Positions 7,994 to 17,509 of a DNA stretch of 64,000 bases are shown here, piece by piece. The stretch's first letter is position 1. Each line of letters opens with the position of its first letter. The notes below the pieces were generated by a model that was not told where the DNA came from, made no database searches, and saw nothing but the letters and a program-made list of their open reading frames with translations. The position numbers and the translations under genes were made by a program. This stretch comes from Mannheimia cairinae (GTDB lineage: Bacteria; Pseudomonadota; Gammaproteobacteria; Enterobacterales; Pasteurellaceae): assembly GCF_028649535.1 (NCBI RefSeq), contig NZ_JAQSJE010000009.1:310001-374000 (forward strand), written 5' to 3'.

Positions 7994-9916
7994 ATGAAAT
8001 TAATTGAAATTGAAAAACTAAATAAATATTTTGGCTCGGGTGAAAACCGAGCTCATATCTTAAAAGATATTGATCTTACTATTGAACAAGGTGATTTTGT
8101 TGCCATTATTGGTGCATCTGGTTCAGGTAAATCTACCCTAATGAACATAATTGGTTGTTTAGATACGGCAAGTTCGGGCATTTGTCGCATTGATGGTAAA
8201 GAAACGCAACAAATGACTGCTGATGAGCTTTCCGATTTACGCCAACGAAAATTTGGCTTTATTTTCCAACGCTATAACTTGCTTTCTGCTCTATCTGCCA
8301 ATGAAAATGTGGCTTTGCCTGCTATTTATGCAGGAATGGATAGTTCTTCACGTAAAAAGCGAGCTGATGAATTACTCGATAAACTAGGACTTGCCGATAA
8401 AACCCCAAATCGACCAAATGAATTATCTGGTGGCCAACAACAACGTGTCAGTATTGCTCGAGCATTAATGAATGGTGGCGAAATTATTCTAGCCGATGAA
8501 CCAACCGGGGCTTTAGATTCTAAAAGTGGCGATACTGTTCTGGAGATATTAGAAGATCTTCATCAAGAAGGTCATACTATTATTATGGTTACCCACGACC
8601 CGAATATTGCTGCCAAAGCCAGCCGTATTATTGAAATTAAAGATGGCGAAATTGTGCGTGATGAACGCCAAAAAGCTTACTCTACCGATTTAAAACTTAC
8701 AAAAACAGCACATCAAAAACCCCGTTTTTTTGACCAACTTATAGAGTCTTTTAAAATGGCCATTAGTGCCGTGATGGATCACAAAATGCGAGCAATATTG
8801 ACAATGCTCGGTATTATTATTGGCATTGCCTCGGTTATTTCTGTCGTTGCTCTCGGGCGGGGGTCGCAAGAGCGTATTTTATCGAATATCAATAGCTTAG
8901 GCACAAATACAATGGATATTTATAATGGTACTGGTTTTGGCGATAGACGGGCAAACCTCACTAAGAACTTAACGATTAGCGATGCGGCCGCACTAGCTCA
9001 ACAAAATTATGTCGAAAGTACGACGCCTTCTAGCAATATAAGTACAACGCTTATTTACGGTAATTCTGCTGTAACGGCTTCTGTACGAGGTGTGGGGGAG
9101 CAATATATAGATGTAAAAGGATTAAAATTGCTCTCTGGACGTTTTTTCACTGATGAAGAAGTCAAACGTGTAGCTCAGGTTATCGTCATAGATCCTAATA
9201 CCAAAAAAGATTTAGGCTTAAATGAACCTGTTGAAGGGCAAATTATTTTAGTCGATAAAAAACCACTACGTATTATTGGTGTTGCCCAACAATCAAATAA
9301 TATGAACCAAAGCAGTTTAACGCTTTGGGCCCCTTATACCACTATTATGCAACGTATTTCTGGTGCAAAACAGATTGATGCTTTAACCGTTAAAATTAAA
9401 GATAATGTAGAAAGTCAAACTGCCGAAAAAAGTATTACCGAGTTACTTATTGCAAGACACGGCAAAAAAGACTTTTTTATTATGAACAGCGACACCATCA
9501 AACAGACAATAACCAGTACCACTAATACAATGACGCTACTCATCTCTTCTATTGCTTTAATTTCTCTTATTGTAGGTGGCATTGGGGTGATGAATATTAT
9601 GCTTGTTTCTGTCACAGAGAGGACTAAAGAAATTGGTGTTAGAATGGCCATTGGTGCAAAACAACGAAATATATTGCAACAATTTCTGATTGAAGCAATG
9701 TTCATCTGTTTAATTGGTGGTCTTATCGGTATTCTATTAGCAGGTGCTATTATTACCGCATTTAATACCCTAGGTTCAGATTTTAAAATGGTACTATCGC
9801 CTGAATCTGTTGTTGTGGCAGTAGTTTGCTCAACATTAATTGGTATTGTTTTTGGGTATGTTCCTGCTCGAAATGCTTCAAAATTAAACCCAATTACAGC
9901 TCTAGCCCAAGAATAA
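7994..9916 (+). CDS. macB: MacB-type ABC transporter, fused ATPase-permease
   Basis: The 640-residue protein joins an N-terminal ATPase to a MacB/FtsX-type permease. Walker A is GASGSGKST (40-48), the signature LSGGQQQ (144-150) and Walker B ILADEP. A first membrane helix lies near residues 268-290, then a periplasmic domain, then three C-terminal helices. MacB normally works with MacA and TolC to export macrolides, haem precursors or lipopeptides. No macA is adjacent; the upstream neighbours are cpxRA (53 bp gap). I prefer the ATG at 7994; a TTG at 7988 is also possible and lies closer to a GGA. MacB family is certain; substrate and partner are unknown. Confidence 0.85.
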   Translation: MKLIEIEKLNKYFGSGENRAHILKDIDLTIEQGDFVAIIGASGSGKSTLMNIIGCLDTASSGICRIDGKETQQMTADELSDLRQRKFGFIFQRYNLLSALSANENVALPAIYAGMDSSSRKKRADELLDKLGLADKTPNRPNELSGGQQQRVSIARALMNGGEIILADEPTGALDSKSGDTVLEILEDLHQEGHTIIMVTHDPNIAAKASRIIEIKDGEIVRDERQKAYSTDLKLTKTAHQKPRFFDQLIESFKMAISAVMDHKMRAILTMLGIIIGIASVISVVALGRGSQERILSNINSLGTNTMDIYNGTGFGDRRANLTKNLTISDAAALAQQNYVESTTPSSNISTTLIYGNSAVTASVRGVGEQYIDVKGLKLLSGRFFTDEEVKRVAQVIVIDPNTKKDLGLNEPVEGQIILVDKKPLRIIGVAQQSNNMNQSSLTLWAPYTTIMQRISGAKQIDALTVKIKDNVESQTAEKSITELLIARHGKKDFFIMNSDTIKQTITSTTNTMTLLISSIALISLIVGGIGVMNIMLVSVTERTKEIGVRMAIGAKQRNILQQFLIEAMFICLIGGLIGILLAGAIITAFNTLGSDFKMVLSPESVVVAVVCSTLIGIVFGYVPARNASKLNPITALAQE

Positions 9917-9950
9917 TAGTCAGTGCTAATGTTTCAAATTAAATAATATT

Positions 9951-9986
9951 ACAAGCGGTAAATTTTTAATTAAATTTTACCGCTTA
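9951..9986 (+). terminator. Uptake-signal hairpin after macB
   Basis: An ACAAGCGGT core at 9951 pairs with a reverse core near 9977-9985 (arms AAGCGGTAAA and TTTACCGCTT) to form a stem. It lies between macB and the Nif3-like gene. A modest T-rich flank makes a terminator role plausible. Confidence 0.5.
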
Positions 9987-10014
9987 TCTTTAAAAAAGAT
10001 AATAAGGAGACAAT

Positions 10015-10788
10015 ATGTCAGTCACTAATTTAGAATTAGAAAAAATTATTGATACGAAGCTCAATAGTCAAGCGATTAGCGATTATGCCCCAAACGGCTT
10101 ACAAGTCGAAGGCAAAAGAGAGATCCAAAAAATTATCACTGGTGTTACCGCAACATTGCCTCTTATTGAACAAGCGATTGAAAAAAATGCCGATGCCATC
10201 TTAGTTCATCACGGCTATTTTTGGAAAAGCGAAAACCCTTGCATTCGAGGAATGAAAGGCAAAAGAATTAAACAATTATTAACCAATGATATCAATCTTT
10301 TTGGTTACCACTTACCCTTGGATATTCATCCAGAACTTGGTAATAACGCACAATTAGCTAAAAATCTAGGCATTATTAATCTACAAGGTTTAGAAGAAAA
10401 ACCAAACTCCATTCCTATGTATGGTGAGTTTGAAACTCCGATTTCTGCAGAAGAACTTGCTCAGCGAATTCAAAATGTGCTAAATCGCAAGCCAACATTA
10501 TGCGGAGACTTCCACTCTGCTTACCCACAAAAGCTTATTAAAACGATAGGAATCTGCACAGGTGGCGGGCAAGGTTACATTGATTTAGCCGCCAGCAAAG
10601 GATTAGACGCTTTTATTTCAGGTGAAATTTCAGAGCAAACAACCCACTCTGCTCGTGAACAAGGCATTTATTATTTTGCTTGCGGGCATCACGCAACAGA
10701 ACGAGACGGCATAAAAACATTAGGCGAATGGCTAGCTCGAGAGTATGGCTTAGATGTAGAGTTTATTGATATTGATAACCCTGCCTAA
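10015..10788 (+). CDS. ybgI: Nif3-like dinuclear metal centre protein
   Basis: A 257-residue member of the Nif3/YbgI family, proteins that form hexameric rings with a two-metal site. Metal-ligand motifs are visible: ILVHHGYFW near residue 63, YHLPLDIHPELGNN near 100, and CGHHATERDG near 222. The biochemical role is unsettled in the family; proposals include GTP cyclohydrolase-like activity or metal handling. A strong SD (AAGGAG) sets the start. It lies between macB and a carbonic anhydrase gene, all on the plus strand but with a hairpin before it. Function beyond family membership is not inferred. Confidence 0.88.
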   Translation: MSVTNLELEKIIDTKLNSQAISDYAPNGLQVEGKREIQKIITGVTATLPLIEQAIEKNADAILVHHGYFWKSENPCIRGMKGKRIKQLLTNDINLFGYHLPLDIHPELGNNAQLAKNLGIINLQGLEEKPNSIPMYGEFETPISAEELAQRIQNVLNRKPTLCGDFHSAYPQKLIKTIGICTGGGQGYIDLAASKGLDAFISGEISEQTTHSAREQGIYYFACGHHATERDGIKTLGEWLAREYGLDVEFIDIDNPA

Positions 10789-10864
10789 TTAAGCAACGGT
10801 GGTATTTTTAACTATTCTACTCTGTTATTTCAGCATATAATCGCCGTATCAAAAAGGAGGATTT

Positions 10865-11545
10865 ATGGAACAAATTGAACGCTTATTTGCCAACAACCAC
10901 GCTTGGGCAACCAAGATGAAAGACGAGCAATCCAATTACTTTAAAGAACTCGCTGAACATCAAAAACCAACATATTTATGGATTGGTTGTTCTGACAGTC
11001 GTGTACCTGCAGAAAAGCTAACAGGCTTAGGGCCTGGCGAGTTATTCGTGCATAGAAATGTAGCAAATATGGTTATTCATACTGATCTAAACTGTTTATC
11101 AGTAGTGCAATATGCGGTCGATGTATTAGATATTGAACACATCATTATTTGTGGCCACACAAATTGTGGTGGTATTAATGCAGCAATGGCTCAAAAAGAG
11201 TTAGGGTTAATTAATAACTGGCTATTACATATTCGAGATATTTGGTTTAAGCATAGCCATTTATTAGGCAATTTACCCTACGAAGAACGCTCAAATGTAC
11301 TTACTCGCCTTAATGTTGCTGAACAAGTATATAATTTAGGTCGTTCATCTATTGTTAAATCCGCTTGGGAAAGAGGAAAAAAACTTTCATTACACGGTTG
11401 GGTATATGATGTTAAAGATGGCTTTTTAAATGATCAAGGAGTGATTGCAACAAGCAAAGAAACCTTAGAAATTACTTACCGAAATGCTATCGCTAAAATT
11501 ACGACAGATGCAAATGAGAAACTTGAATCTATAGAAAATAATTAA
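10865..11545 (+). CDS. can: Beta-class carbonic anhydrase
   Basis: This 226-residue cytosolic zinc enzyme interconverts CO2 and bicarbonate, supplying bicarbonate for carboxylation reactions such as the AccABCD step. The zinc ligands are visible: C42 and D44 in GCSDSRVP, H98 and C101 in CGHTNCGG. Family length and motif spacing match E. coli Can exactly. The ribosome binding site AAGGAGG is strong. A TATAAT at 10836-10841 may be the promoter -10 element, but I see no good -35. The gene ends at a strong hairpin terminator. Confidence 0.95.
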   Translation: MEQIERLFANNHAWATKMKDEQSNYFKELAEHQKPTYLWIGCSDSRVPAEKLTGLGPGELFVHRNVANMVIHTDLNCLSVVQYAVDVLDIEHIIICGHTNCGGINAAMAQKELGLINNWLLHIRDIWFKHSHLLGNLPYEERSNVLTRLNVAEQVYNLGRSSIVKSAWERGKKLSLHGWVYDVKDGFLNDQGVIATSKETLEITYRNAIAKITTDANEKLESIENN

Positions 11546-11555
11546 CTGCTACAAG

Positions 11556-11607
11556 CGGCTATTTTTGACTCACTTTTTGCAAGTAAAAATGAAAAATAGC
11601 CGTTTTT
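11556..11607 (+). terminator. Intrinsic terminator after carbonic anhydrase
   Basis: An 11-bp stem (11556-11566 with 11592-11602, arm CGGCTATTTTT) followed by TTTTT. The 5' arm starts inside an uptake-signal core (ACAAGCGG). Confidence 0.75.
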
Positions 11608-11861
11608 AGTTCTCATTTTTCGCTCACATCAAAAAAGTTTTTAATTTTGCAAAAAGTATAAAATATAGATTTTATTGTTTAAATCACTGATGTGATCAGT
11701 ATTATCTTTATTAAAGTTTGCATTTTAAAGATTAAAAAGAATTTAAAACTACATTTTTACACTAACACGCCTCAAATAATATCTAGACAGTCTCTCTTTT
11801 TTACTGCACAATCCATTTATATTAAAAAGCAAACATAGCATTTATTTTGTTGGAGGATTCA
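11608..11861 (+). promoter_or_regulatory. Leader region of ilvIH
   Basis: About 250 bp with no gene. It holds a 15-nt perfect inverted repeat at 11686-11700 (ACTGAT-GTG-ATCAGT), AT-rich tracts and the GGAGG ribosome binding site (11852-11856). I looked for a leader peptide rich in Leu/Ile/Val and saw none, so classic attenuation is not supported. The inverted repeat is a candidate regulator site of unknown specificity. I cannot fix a promoter with confidence. Confidence 0.4.
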
Positions 11862-13583
11862 ATGAAAAAACTTTCCGGTGCAGAAATGATTGTGCAATCC
11901 TTAAAGGATGAAGGCGTTGAATACGTTTTTGGTTATCCTGGTGGTTCTGTACTTGATATTTATGATGCCATTCACACGCTTGGCTTAAATCACGTACTTG
12001 TTCGTCACGAACAAGCAGCCGTTCATATGGCTGATGGTTATGCACGCTCTACAGGTAAAGTCGGTTGCGTACTGGTTACCTCAGGCCCTGGGGCAACAAA
12101 TACCATTACTGGAATTTTAACAGCTTATACCGATTCAGTACCTTTAGTTATTTTATCTGGTCAAGTGCCGTCTAGCCTAATTGGTAGCGATGCCTTCCAA
12201 GAATGCGATATGATTGGTATTTCTCGCCCAGTAGTGAAACATAGTTTTTTGGTGAAAAATACGGAAGAAATTCCAGAAATCATCAAAAAAGCATTCTATA
12301 TTGCTTCAACAGGCCGCCCTGGCCCAGTAGTGATTGATATTCCAAAAGATGTTGTGAATCCTTTAAATAAATACCCTTATACTTACCCTACGGATATTTC
12401 TATGCGTTCATATAATCCAACGGTGCAAGGGCATAAAGGTCAGATCAAAAAAGCCCTTAAAGCTTTATTAACCGCTAAACGTCCAGTCCTTTATATTGGT
12501 GGCGGTGTAATTAGTGCAGAATGTTCTGCAGAAGTTGTTGAGTTTGCACAAAAATTAAATCTTCCGGTTACATCATCACTAATGGGGCTTGGTGCCTACC
12601 CTGCTTCGGATAAGCAATTCTTAGGTATGCTTGGTATGCACGGTACTTTTGAAGCGAATAATACAATGCACGAAAGTGATTTAATTTTAGGTATCGGGGT
12701 TCGTTTTGATGATCGTACAACAAATAATTTAGCTAAGTACTGCCCTCACGCTAAAGTTATCCATATTGATATTGACCCAGCTTCAATTTCAAAAACGGTT
12801 CCTGCATATATTCCTATTGTAGGTAGTGCAAAAAATGTATTAGATGAATTTCTTTCTTTATTAAGTGAAGAGAATCTTGCAAAAAGCCAAACAGATTTGA
12901 CCGCTTGGTGGAAACAAATTGATGGTTGGAAAGCTCGAAATTGCCTTGCATTTGAGGAAAGTAATGATGTCATTAAACCTCAACAAGTTATTAAGATGAT
13001 TCACAAACTTACCAATGGCGATGCTTATGTTGCGTCTGATGTAGGGCAACACCAAATGTTTGCAGCATTACATTATGGTTTTGATAAACCTCGTCGCTGG
13101 ATTAACTCTGGTGGTGCTGGCACAATGGGCTTTGGCTTACCTGCGGCAATGGGGGTAAAATTTGCACACCCTGATGCTACTGTTGTTTGTGTAACGGGTG
13201 ATGGCAGTATTCAGATGAATATCCAAGAGCTTTCAACTGCCAAACAATATGATACCCCTGTTGTAATCGTAAGCCTTAATAACCGCTTTTTAGGAATGGT
13301 AAAACAGTGGCAAGATATTATTTATTCTGGCCGCCATTCACAGGTATATATGAACTCGCTTCCAAACTTTGCTAAATTAGCGGAAGCTTATGGACACGTA
13401 GGTATCCAAATTGACCATCCTTCTGAACTAGAAGCAAAACTAACAGAGGCCTTTTCAATTAAAGATAAATTAGTTTTCGTTGATATTCTTGTTGATGAAA
13501 CCGAACATGTTTACCCAATGCAGGTACGTGGTGGTGCGATGAATGAAATGATGCTAAGCAAAACGGAGAGAACAGATGCGTAG
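11862..13583 (+). CDS. ilvI: Acetolactate synthase III, large subunit
   Basis: This 573-residue ThDP- and FAD-dependent enzyme condenses pyruvate with pyruvate or 2-oxobutyrate, the first step of valine, leucine and isoleucine synthesis. The catalytic glutamate is E50 in [15 protein letters not shown]. The ThDP motif begins GDGS and ends with NN (near residues 440-470). The ATG at 11862 follows GGAGG by 5 nt and gives the same length as E. coli IlvI; an upstream TTG at 11847 is not needed. The last 8 bp overlap ilvH, so the subunits are translationally coupled. An in-gene uptake signal at about 12876-12908 encodes [11 protein letters not shown]. Confidence 0.96.
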   Translation: MKKLSGAEMIVQSLKDEGVEYVFGYPGGSVLDIYDAIHTLGLNHVLVRHEQAAVHMADGYARSTGKVGCVLVTSGPGATNTITGILTAYTDSVPLVILSGQVPSSLIGSDAFQECDMIGISRPVVKHSFLVKNTEEIPEIIKKAFYIASTGRPGPVVIDIPKDVVNPLNKYPYTYPTDISMRSYNPTVQGHKGQIKKALKALLTAKRPVLYIGGGVISAECSAEVVEFAQKLNLPVTSSLMGLGAYPASDKQFLGMLGMHGTFEANNTMHESDLILGIGVRFDDRTTNNLAKYCPHAKVIHIDIDPASISKTVPAYIPIVGSAKNVLDEFLSLLSEENLAKSQTDLTAWWKQIDGWKARNCLAFEESNDVIKPQQVIKMIHKLTNGDAYVASDVGQHQMFAALHYGFDKPRRWINSGGAGTMGFGLPAAMGVKFAHPDATVVCVTGDGSIQMNIQELSTAKQYDTPVVIVSLNNRFLGMVKQWQDIIYSGRHSQVYMNSLPNFAKLAEAYGHVGIQIDHPSELEAKLTEAFSIKDKLVFVDILVDETEHVYPMQVRGGAMNEMMLSKTERTDA

Positions 13584-14067
13584 AACATTAGCCGTATTAT
13601 TAGAAAATGAATCAGGTGCGTTATCTCGTGTAGTGGCACTTTTCTCACAACGTGGCTTTAATATTGAAAGTTTAACCGTTGCACCAACAGATGATCCTAG
13701 CCTTTCTCGTATGACCATTGTTGCACAAGGCGAGGAGCAAGTTTTAGAGCAAATTGAAAAGCAATTACATAAGCTAATTGATGTGTTTAAAGTAAGTAAT
13801 TTAAGCTCTTGTGAACACGTAGAGCGTGAGGTTTTATTAGTTAAGGTGCGTGCAACCGGCTCTTCTCGTGATGAATTAAAACGTATGGTCGATATTTATC
13901 GTGGGCAAATTGTCGATTTAACACCGAAACTTTATACCATCCAGCTATCTGGTTCGACAGAAAAACTCAATGCGTTTATTGAATCTGTAAAAGAAGAAAC
14001 AACCATTGTAGAAATTGTTCGCTCTGGTGTAATTAGCTTATCTCGTGGCGATAAAAACATTCTGTAA
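13576..14067 (+). CDS. ilvH: Acetolactate synthase III, small (regulatory) subunit
   Basis: The 163-residue subunit activates IlvI and gives it feedback sensitivity to valine. The N-terminal ACT domain is visible ([21 protein letters not shown], then [13 protein letters not shown]), followed by the ALS small-subunit C-terminal domain with REVLLVKV and FGGT-like strand patterns. The ATG lies inside the end of ilvI (8-bp overlap). The gene ends just before a strong terminator. Length and order match the family exactly. Confidence 0.96.
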   Translation: MRRTLAVLLENESGALSRVVALFSQRGFNIESLTVAPTDDPSLSRMTIVAQGEEQVLEQIEKQLHKLIDVFKVSNLSSCEHVEREVLLVKVRATGSSRDELKRMVDIYRGQIVDLTPKLYTIQLSGSTEKLNAFIESVKEETTIVEIVRSGVISLSRGDKNIL

Positions 14068-14093
14068 GCGGTCAGATTTCTGATAAATTTTGC

Positions 14094-14124
14094 AAATCCC
14101 TTTATTAATTAAAGGGATTTTTTT
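14094..14124 (+). terminator. Intrinsic terminator after ilvH
   Basis: A perfect 11-bp stem (14094-14104 with 14110-14120, arm AAATCCCTTTA), 5-nt loop, then a T-run. An uptake core plus TTTGCAAA block lies just upstream (about 14066-14095). Confidence 0.85.
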
Positions 14125-14154
14125 ATAGCTTTCTACTTACAGAGAATGAGAGGA

Positions 14155-15468
14155 TTAAAGTGGTAAAATAAGGACTTTAGAGCGACGTTGTTGATTATAA
14201 TTTTCTCGTTTATAGCGAGGTAAATCTTGAGCGTCAGCAAGTTTAAAGCCTCTTTCTTGGAACCATTGCGTAGTACGAGTAGTCAGCACAAACAGTTTTT
14301 CCATACCTAGTTGCTCTGCTCGTTTACGGATGTTCTCAAGTAACACGTCGCCTCTTGAAGAATCTCGATAATCAGGATGGACGGCCACGCAAGCCATTTC
14401 CGCCATTTTTTCATCAGCATAAGTATTCAATGCAGCACAAGCAATGACAACCCCATCTCGCTCAATAATCGTATAGTGGGTAATTTCCATTTCTAACTGC
14501 TCACGAGAACGCTTCACTAAAATACCTTGTTGTTCAAGTGGGCGGATTAAATCTAATAAGCCAGGAATATCGCTCGAGTTCGCAATGCGTACATTTTCAG
14601 AGTTTTCCATTGAGAATTGCGTACCAATACCATCACGAGAGAATAATTCTTGCAGTAATGAGCCATCTTCTTTATAGCTTAGCAAATGAGCTCGTTTAAT
14701 TCCTTCTCGGCATACACTAATAGCTGCTTGTAGGAAACGAGCTTTAGCTGTATGATATTTTCCCTCTTCAATCAAGGTGCTCAGATGTTTTTGAGCATCT
14801 TGCGGTAAAATATCCGAAATAACCTGTCTATTTTCGTCTAATATCCCCTGCTCTTCACAAAAACCGATTAATTTATCGGCACGAAGTTTAATTGCAACTT
14901 GGGTTGCAATATCTTCAAAGGGTAAATTGAACATCTCGCCGGTTACTGAAGGGGCAATAGGGCCTAACAAAACAATAGAATTTTGTTCAAGCTGTTTTTT
15001 AATAGTTTCAATATTAATACGGCGGATTCTACCGCTTAATGCATAATCTACCCCATCGACCACACCAATCGGTTGGGCTAAAATCATATTACCGCTCACT
15101 ACATTAATCACTTCTGAATGCGGTAAACGTAACGATAGACGAGCAAATAAATCATAATGGACTTTACCAACAGCTTGTTTGACATAATCAAATGATTGCT
15201 GGTTAGTTACACGAATATGGTTATAGTATTCAGGCTCAATATGGTTATCTGCTAAAAGTCGATTAATTTGAGGTCTCGCACCAAAAATAATGACCAACTT
15301 AATATTTAAGCTATGTAATAGACTGATATCATTGATGATATTGACAAAATTCGGGCTTTCAATAACATCGCCATCTAGCATAATGACAAAGGTTTTGCCC
15401 CTATGCATATTAACATAGGGAGTAGATTGTCTAAACCACTGAGCTAACGCTAATTCTGTGTTGTGCAT
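14155..15468 (-). CDS. argA: N-acetylglutamate synthase
   Basis: The first enzyme of arginine synthesis, acetylating glutamate with acetyl-CoA. It has an N-terminal amino-acid kinase-like domain ([13 protein letters not shown], then IFGARPQI) and a C-terminal GNAT domain ([27 protein letters not shown]). It aligns along its length with E. coli ArgA. I place the start at 15468, where GAGG lies 5 nt before the ATG. An in-frame ATG at 15525 has no SD, lies upstream of the likely promoter and almost touches the ArgR boxes. The resulting 437 residues match the family. Tandem ARG boxes upstream indicate arginine repression. Confidence 0.94.
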   Translation of the reverse strand: MHNTELALAQWFRQSTPYVNMHRGKTFVIMLDGDVIESPNFVNIINDISLLHSLNIKLVIIFGARPQINRLLADNHIEPEYYNHIRVTNQQSFDYVKQAVGKVHYDLFARLSLRLPHSEVINVVSGNMILAQPIGVVDGVDYALSGRIRRINIETIKKQLEQNSIVLLGPIAPSVTGEMFNLPFEDIATQVAIKLRADKLIGFCEEQGILDENRQVISDILPQDAQKHLSTLIEEGKYHTAKARFLQAAISVCREGIKRAHLLSYKEDGSLLQELFSRDGIGTQFSMENSENVRIANSSDIPGLLDLIRPLEQQGILVKRSREQLEMEITHYTIIERDGVVIACAALNTYADEKMAEMACVAVHPDYRDSSRGDVLLENIRKRAEQLGMEKLFVLTTRTTQWFQERGFKLADAQDLPRYKRENYNQQRRSKVLILPL

Positions 15469-15493
15469 AATATCCTCGTTATAATTTGATTCT

Positions 15494-15521
15494 ATATTAT
15501 CCTTTTTATTGGAATTAGCAA
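15494..15521 (-). promoter_or_regulatory. Candidate sigma-70 promoter of argA
   Basis: On the minus strand, TTGCTA (15521-15516) and TAATAT (15499-15494) are 16 bp apart. The predicted RNA would start near 15487, about 19 nt before the preferred ATG. This placement makes a start at 15525 unlikely. Confidence 0.5.
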
Positions 15522-15528
15522 CCATTTA

Positions 15529-15567
15529 ATTGAATAAATAATCATTTATTATGCATAATTATTTAAC
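15529..15567 (-). promoter_or_regulatory. Tandem ArgR (ARG) boxes upstream of argA
   Basis: Two 18-bp sites, 15529-15546 and 15550-15567, separated by 3 bp. This is the classic paired spacing for ArgR hexamer binding. Against AATGAATAATTATTCATT I count 15/18 and 13/18 matches. They lie just upstream of the candidate argA promoter. Confidence 0.75.
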
Positions 15568-15574
15568 CAAATAC

Positions 15575-15607
15575 AAAATTAAGCCCTAATTTCAATAATT
15601 AGGGCTT
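15575..15607 (-). terminator. Terminator after the YegP-like gene
   Basis: A perfect 10-bp stem (15581-15590 with 15598-15607, arm AAGCCCTAAT). On the minus strand it is followed by AATTTTG, so it fits the end of the YegP-like gene. Confidence 0.65.
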
Positions 15608-15612
15608 AACGA

Positions 15613-15798
15613 TTATGTTTCTACTTTAGTTAAATCTTTTACTTCTGTTTCAGGAGTTACTTTTTTAACAGCATCAACACCTTTTTGGCAACCTTGCTTT
15701 GTTGTATAAGCTTGGCTGGTTGCGATAATCTCGTGATTACCGGCTTTTAAACGCCAACGGAATTCACCTTTAGCATCTTTATAAATTTCAAAATACAT
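15613..15798 (-). CDS. YegP-like protein, single DUF1508 repeat
   Basis: A 61-residue protein with one DUF1508 module: YFEIYKDAKGEFRWRLKAGN, then IIATSQAYTTKQGCQKGVDAVKK. E. coli YegP has two such repeats in tandem, so this is the short form. The strand-strand-helix module is well known structurally, but its function is not established. AAGGAG lies a good distance before the ATG. It follows the EexN-like lipoprotein gene on the same strand and ends at a hairpin. The small size is normal for single-repeat members. Confidence 0.88.
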   Translation of the reverse strand: MYFEIYKDAKGEFRWRLKAGNHEIIATSQAYTTKQGCQKGVDAVKKVTPETEVKDLTKVET

Positions 15799-15855
15799 AT
15801 TAACACTCCTTAGTGTGTGATAAAAATATGAATAAAAGTAACTTTATCAATAAAG

Positions 15856-16080
15856 TTAGAGTTTATCGTCAGTTAAACTGTCTAGCATAGTTTTATTTTG
15901 CTCAGCTTTTCTTGAATTGAGGCAATTTAAATCCTGATTATGTAATTCACCATTATCACATTTTGCTAAAAATGAATTTCTTAAGTTTTCATCTTTCATA
16001 AATTCATCAACTGTGTGTGTCTTTTCATTACACGCACTCAAAAAAATAAAGCTAAAACATAACAAAATTATTTTTTTCAT
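15856..16080 (-). CDS. Small EexN-like lipoprotein
   Basis: A 74-residue protein with a lipoprotein signal peptide: MKKIILLCFSFIFLSAC, lipobox LSAC, lipid-anchored C17. The mature part has HTVDEFMKDENLR followed by a cysteine pair, KCDNGELHNQDLNCLNS. That pattern, a short helix and then C-x9-12-C with a conserved NCxN/S, resembles the EexN entry-exclusion lipoproteins of conjugative plasmids. The resemblance is from memory of the family, not a search. A strong SD (GAGGAG) precedes it. No conjugation genes are nearby, so a plasmid-exclusion role is not implied; it may be a chromosomal relative. Confidence 0.65.
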   Translation of the reverse strand: MKKIILLCFSFIFLSACNEKTHTVDEFMKDENLRNSFLAKCDNGELHNQDLNCLNSRKAEQNKTMLDSLTDDKL

Positions 16081-16189
16081 ATTTACTCCTCAACTTGATG
16101 TTGTTTAATTTAGCTAAGCTTACGTTAAATTCAGCAAAAATTCAAAACAAGCGGTTATTTTTTACAAAAATTTTACGAATTAATGAATC

Positions 16190-17509
16190 TTAAGCAGATT
16201 GCATAATTTGCTCAATATCTTCAATTTCTTTCGGGCAGCCGCTGGTTAAATTTTTATTACCATATTCGGTAATTAACAAATTATCTTCAATACGAATACC
16301 AATGCCTTTATATTGTTCAGGCACATCGGCATCTTTGGGAATATAAATACCCGGCTCAACAGTTAATACCATTCCGATTTGTAGTGGTCTATCCCGTTCA
16401 TTTCCATAATCGCCTACATCGTGAACATCTAAGCCTAACCAATGCCCTAAACCGTGCATATAAAATTGGCGATAAGCTTTTTGCTCAATTAACTCTTCTA
16501 CATTTCCCTTTAGAATACCTAATTCGACTAAACCTTCCGTTAAGATTTGAACGGCTTTATCATTCGCTGCTTTAATAGAACTATTCGGCACCAATAATTT
16601 TATTGCCTCTGTTTGCATTTTTAGTGTTAAGTCATATAGCTCTTTTTGTGGCGTTGAAAATTTACCACTAACCGGGAAAGTGCGGGTAATATCGCCAGCA
16701 TAATAGGCAAATTCCGCCCCTGCATCAATAAGCAGTAAATCGCCCTCTTTTAACGGTTGATCATTTTCATTGTAATGTAAAATACAAGCATTCTCGCCAC
16801 CTGCCACAATCGAATTATAAGCGGGGAATCTTGCTCCAAAACGGCTGAATTCATACTGAATTTCGCCTTCAATTTCCAATTCATAGCGATTCGGACGAGT
16901 TTGTTTCATCGCCCTAATATGTGCCATAGATGAAATATGACAAGCCTGCTGAATCAACGCAATCTCTAATTCTGATTTAATCAACCGCATTTCAGATAAC
17001 ATCGGCTGCCAATCAATTAAAGTATTTGGTACTTTTTTGCGATTTTCAACCATATTATCAAAAGTAGAGAAAAGAATATTATCTCCCCAGCTTTGAAGCC
17101 CTCTTGCATAATAACAAGCGGTTAAATTTTCTAATTTTTTTGCAAGTATATGTTGAATATCATCAATATCAAATGCAGCGTTAAACTGTAACGCATTAGG
17201 AGCATTTTCAATACCTAAGCGTCTGCCATTCCAAGTTTCCATTAGAGGGTCTTTTTTACGGACAAAAATAATACTCTCTGTTTTCCCCTCTTTTTTCACT
17301 AAAAGCATTGCTGATTTTGGCTCTGCAAAACCAGTTAAATACCAAAAATGGCTATCTGGTCTGAATAAATACTCAGAGTCACTATTACGACGTTTTTCTG
17401 TCTCTGTAAAAATAAGCAATGCCGAATTATCTTGCATCTGCTCAAACACGCTTTCACGACGATTCGTAAATTCTTGCTGTGGCATTTTAGCCAAATAAGC
17501 CAAATCCAT
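16190..17509 (-). CDS. pepP: Xaa-Pro aminopeptidase (aminopeptidase P II)
   Basis: This 439-residue cytosolic metallopeptidase removes N-terminal residues that precede proline. The N-terminal domain (1-175) leads into the pita-bread catalytic domain. All five dimanganese ligands are visible: D262 and D273, H356 in GLGHWLG, E385 in TVEPG, and E408 in RIEDN. The spacing is nearly identical to the E. coli enzyme. A weak GAGGAAAT-type SD precedes the ATG. In other gammaproteobacteria pepP neighbours ubiH/ubiI; here it does not. An uptake signal at 17114-17145 encodes LAKKLENLTAC. Confidence 0.95.
   Translation of the reverse strand: MDLAYLAKMPQQEFTNRRESVFEQMQDNSALLIFTETEKRRNSDSEYLFRPDSHFWYLTGFAEPKSAMLLVKKEGKTESIIFVRKKDPLMETWNGRRLGIENAPNALQFNAAFDIDDIQHILAKKLENLTACYYARGLQSWGDNILFSTFDNMVENRKKVPNTLIDWQPMLSEMRLIKSELEIALIQQACHISSMAHIRAMKQTRPNRYELEIEGEIQYEFSRFGARFPAYNSIVAGGENACILHYNENDQPLKEGDLLLIDAGAEFAYYAGDITRTFPVSGKFSTPQKELYDLTLKMQTEAIKLLVPNSSIKAANDKAVQILTEGLVELGILKGNVEELIEQKAYRQFYMHGLGHWLGLDVHDVGDYGNERDRPLQIGMVLTVEPGIYIPKDADVPEQYKGIGIRIEDNLLITEYGNKNLTSGCPKEIEDIEQIMQSA

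Noticed and set aside
11686-11709. A CRP site in the ilvI leader (TGTGATCA...)
   Set aside because: Only one TGTGA half-site is present; the expected TCACA partner at 6-bp spacing is missing.
11608-11861. A leader peptide and attenuator for ilvIH
   Set aside because: No short frame rich in Leu, Ile or Val is present and the only clear hairpin belongs to the upstream gene end.
15469-15525. N-terminal extension of ArgA to 456 residues
   Set aside because: The upstream ATG lacks an SD, lies upstream of the likely promoter and almost touches the ArgR boxes; the extension is also absent from the family.
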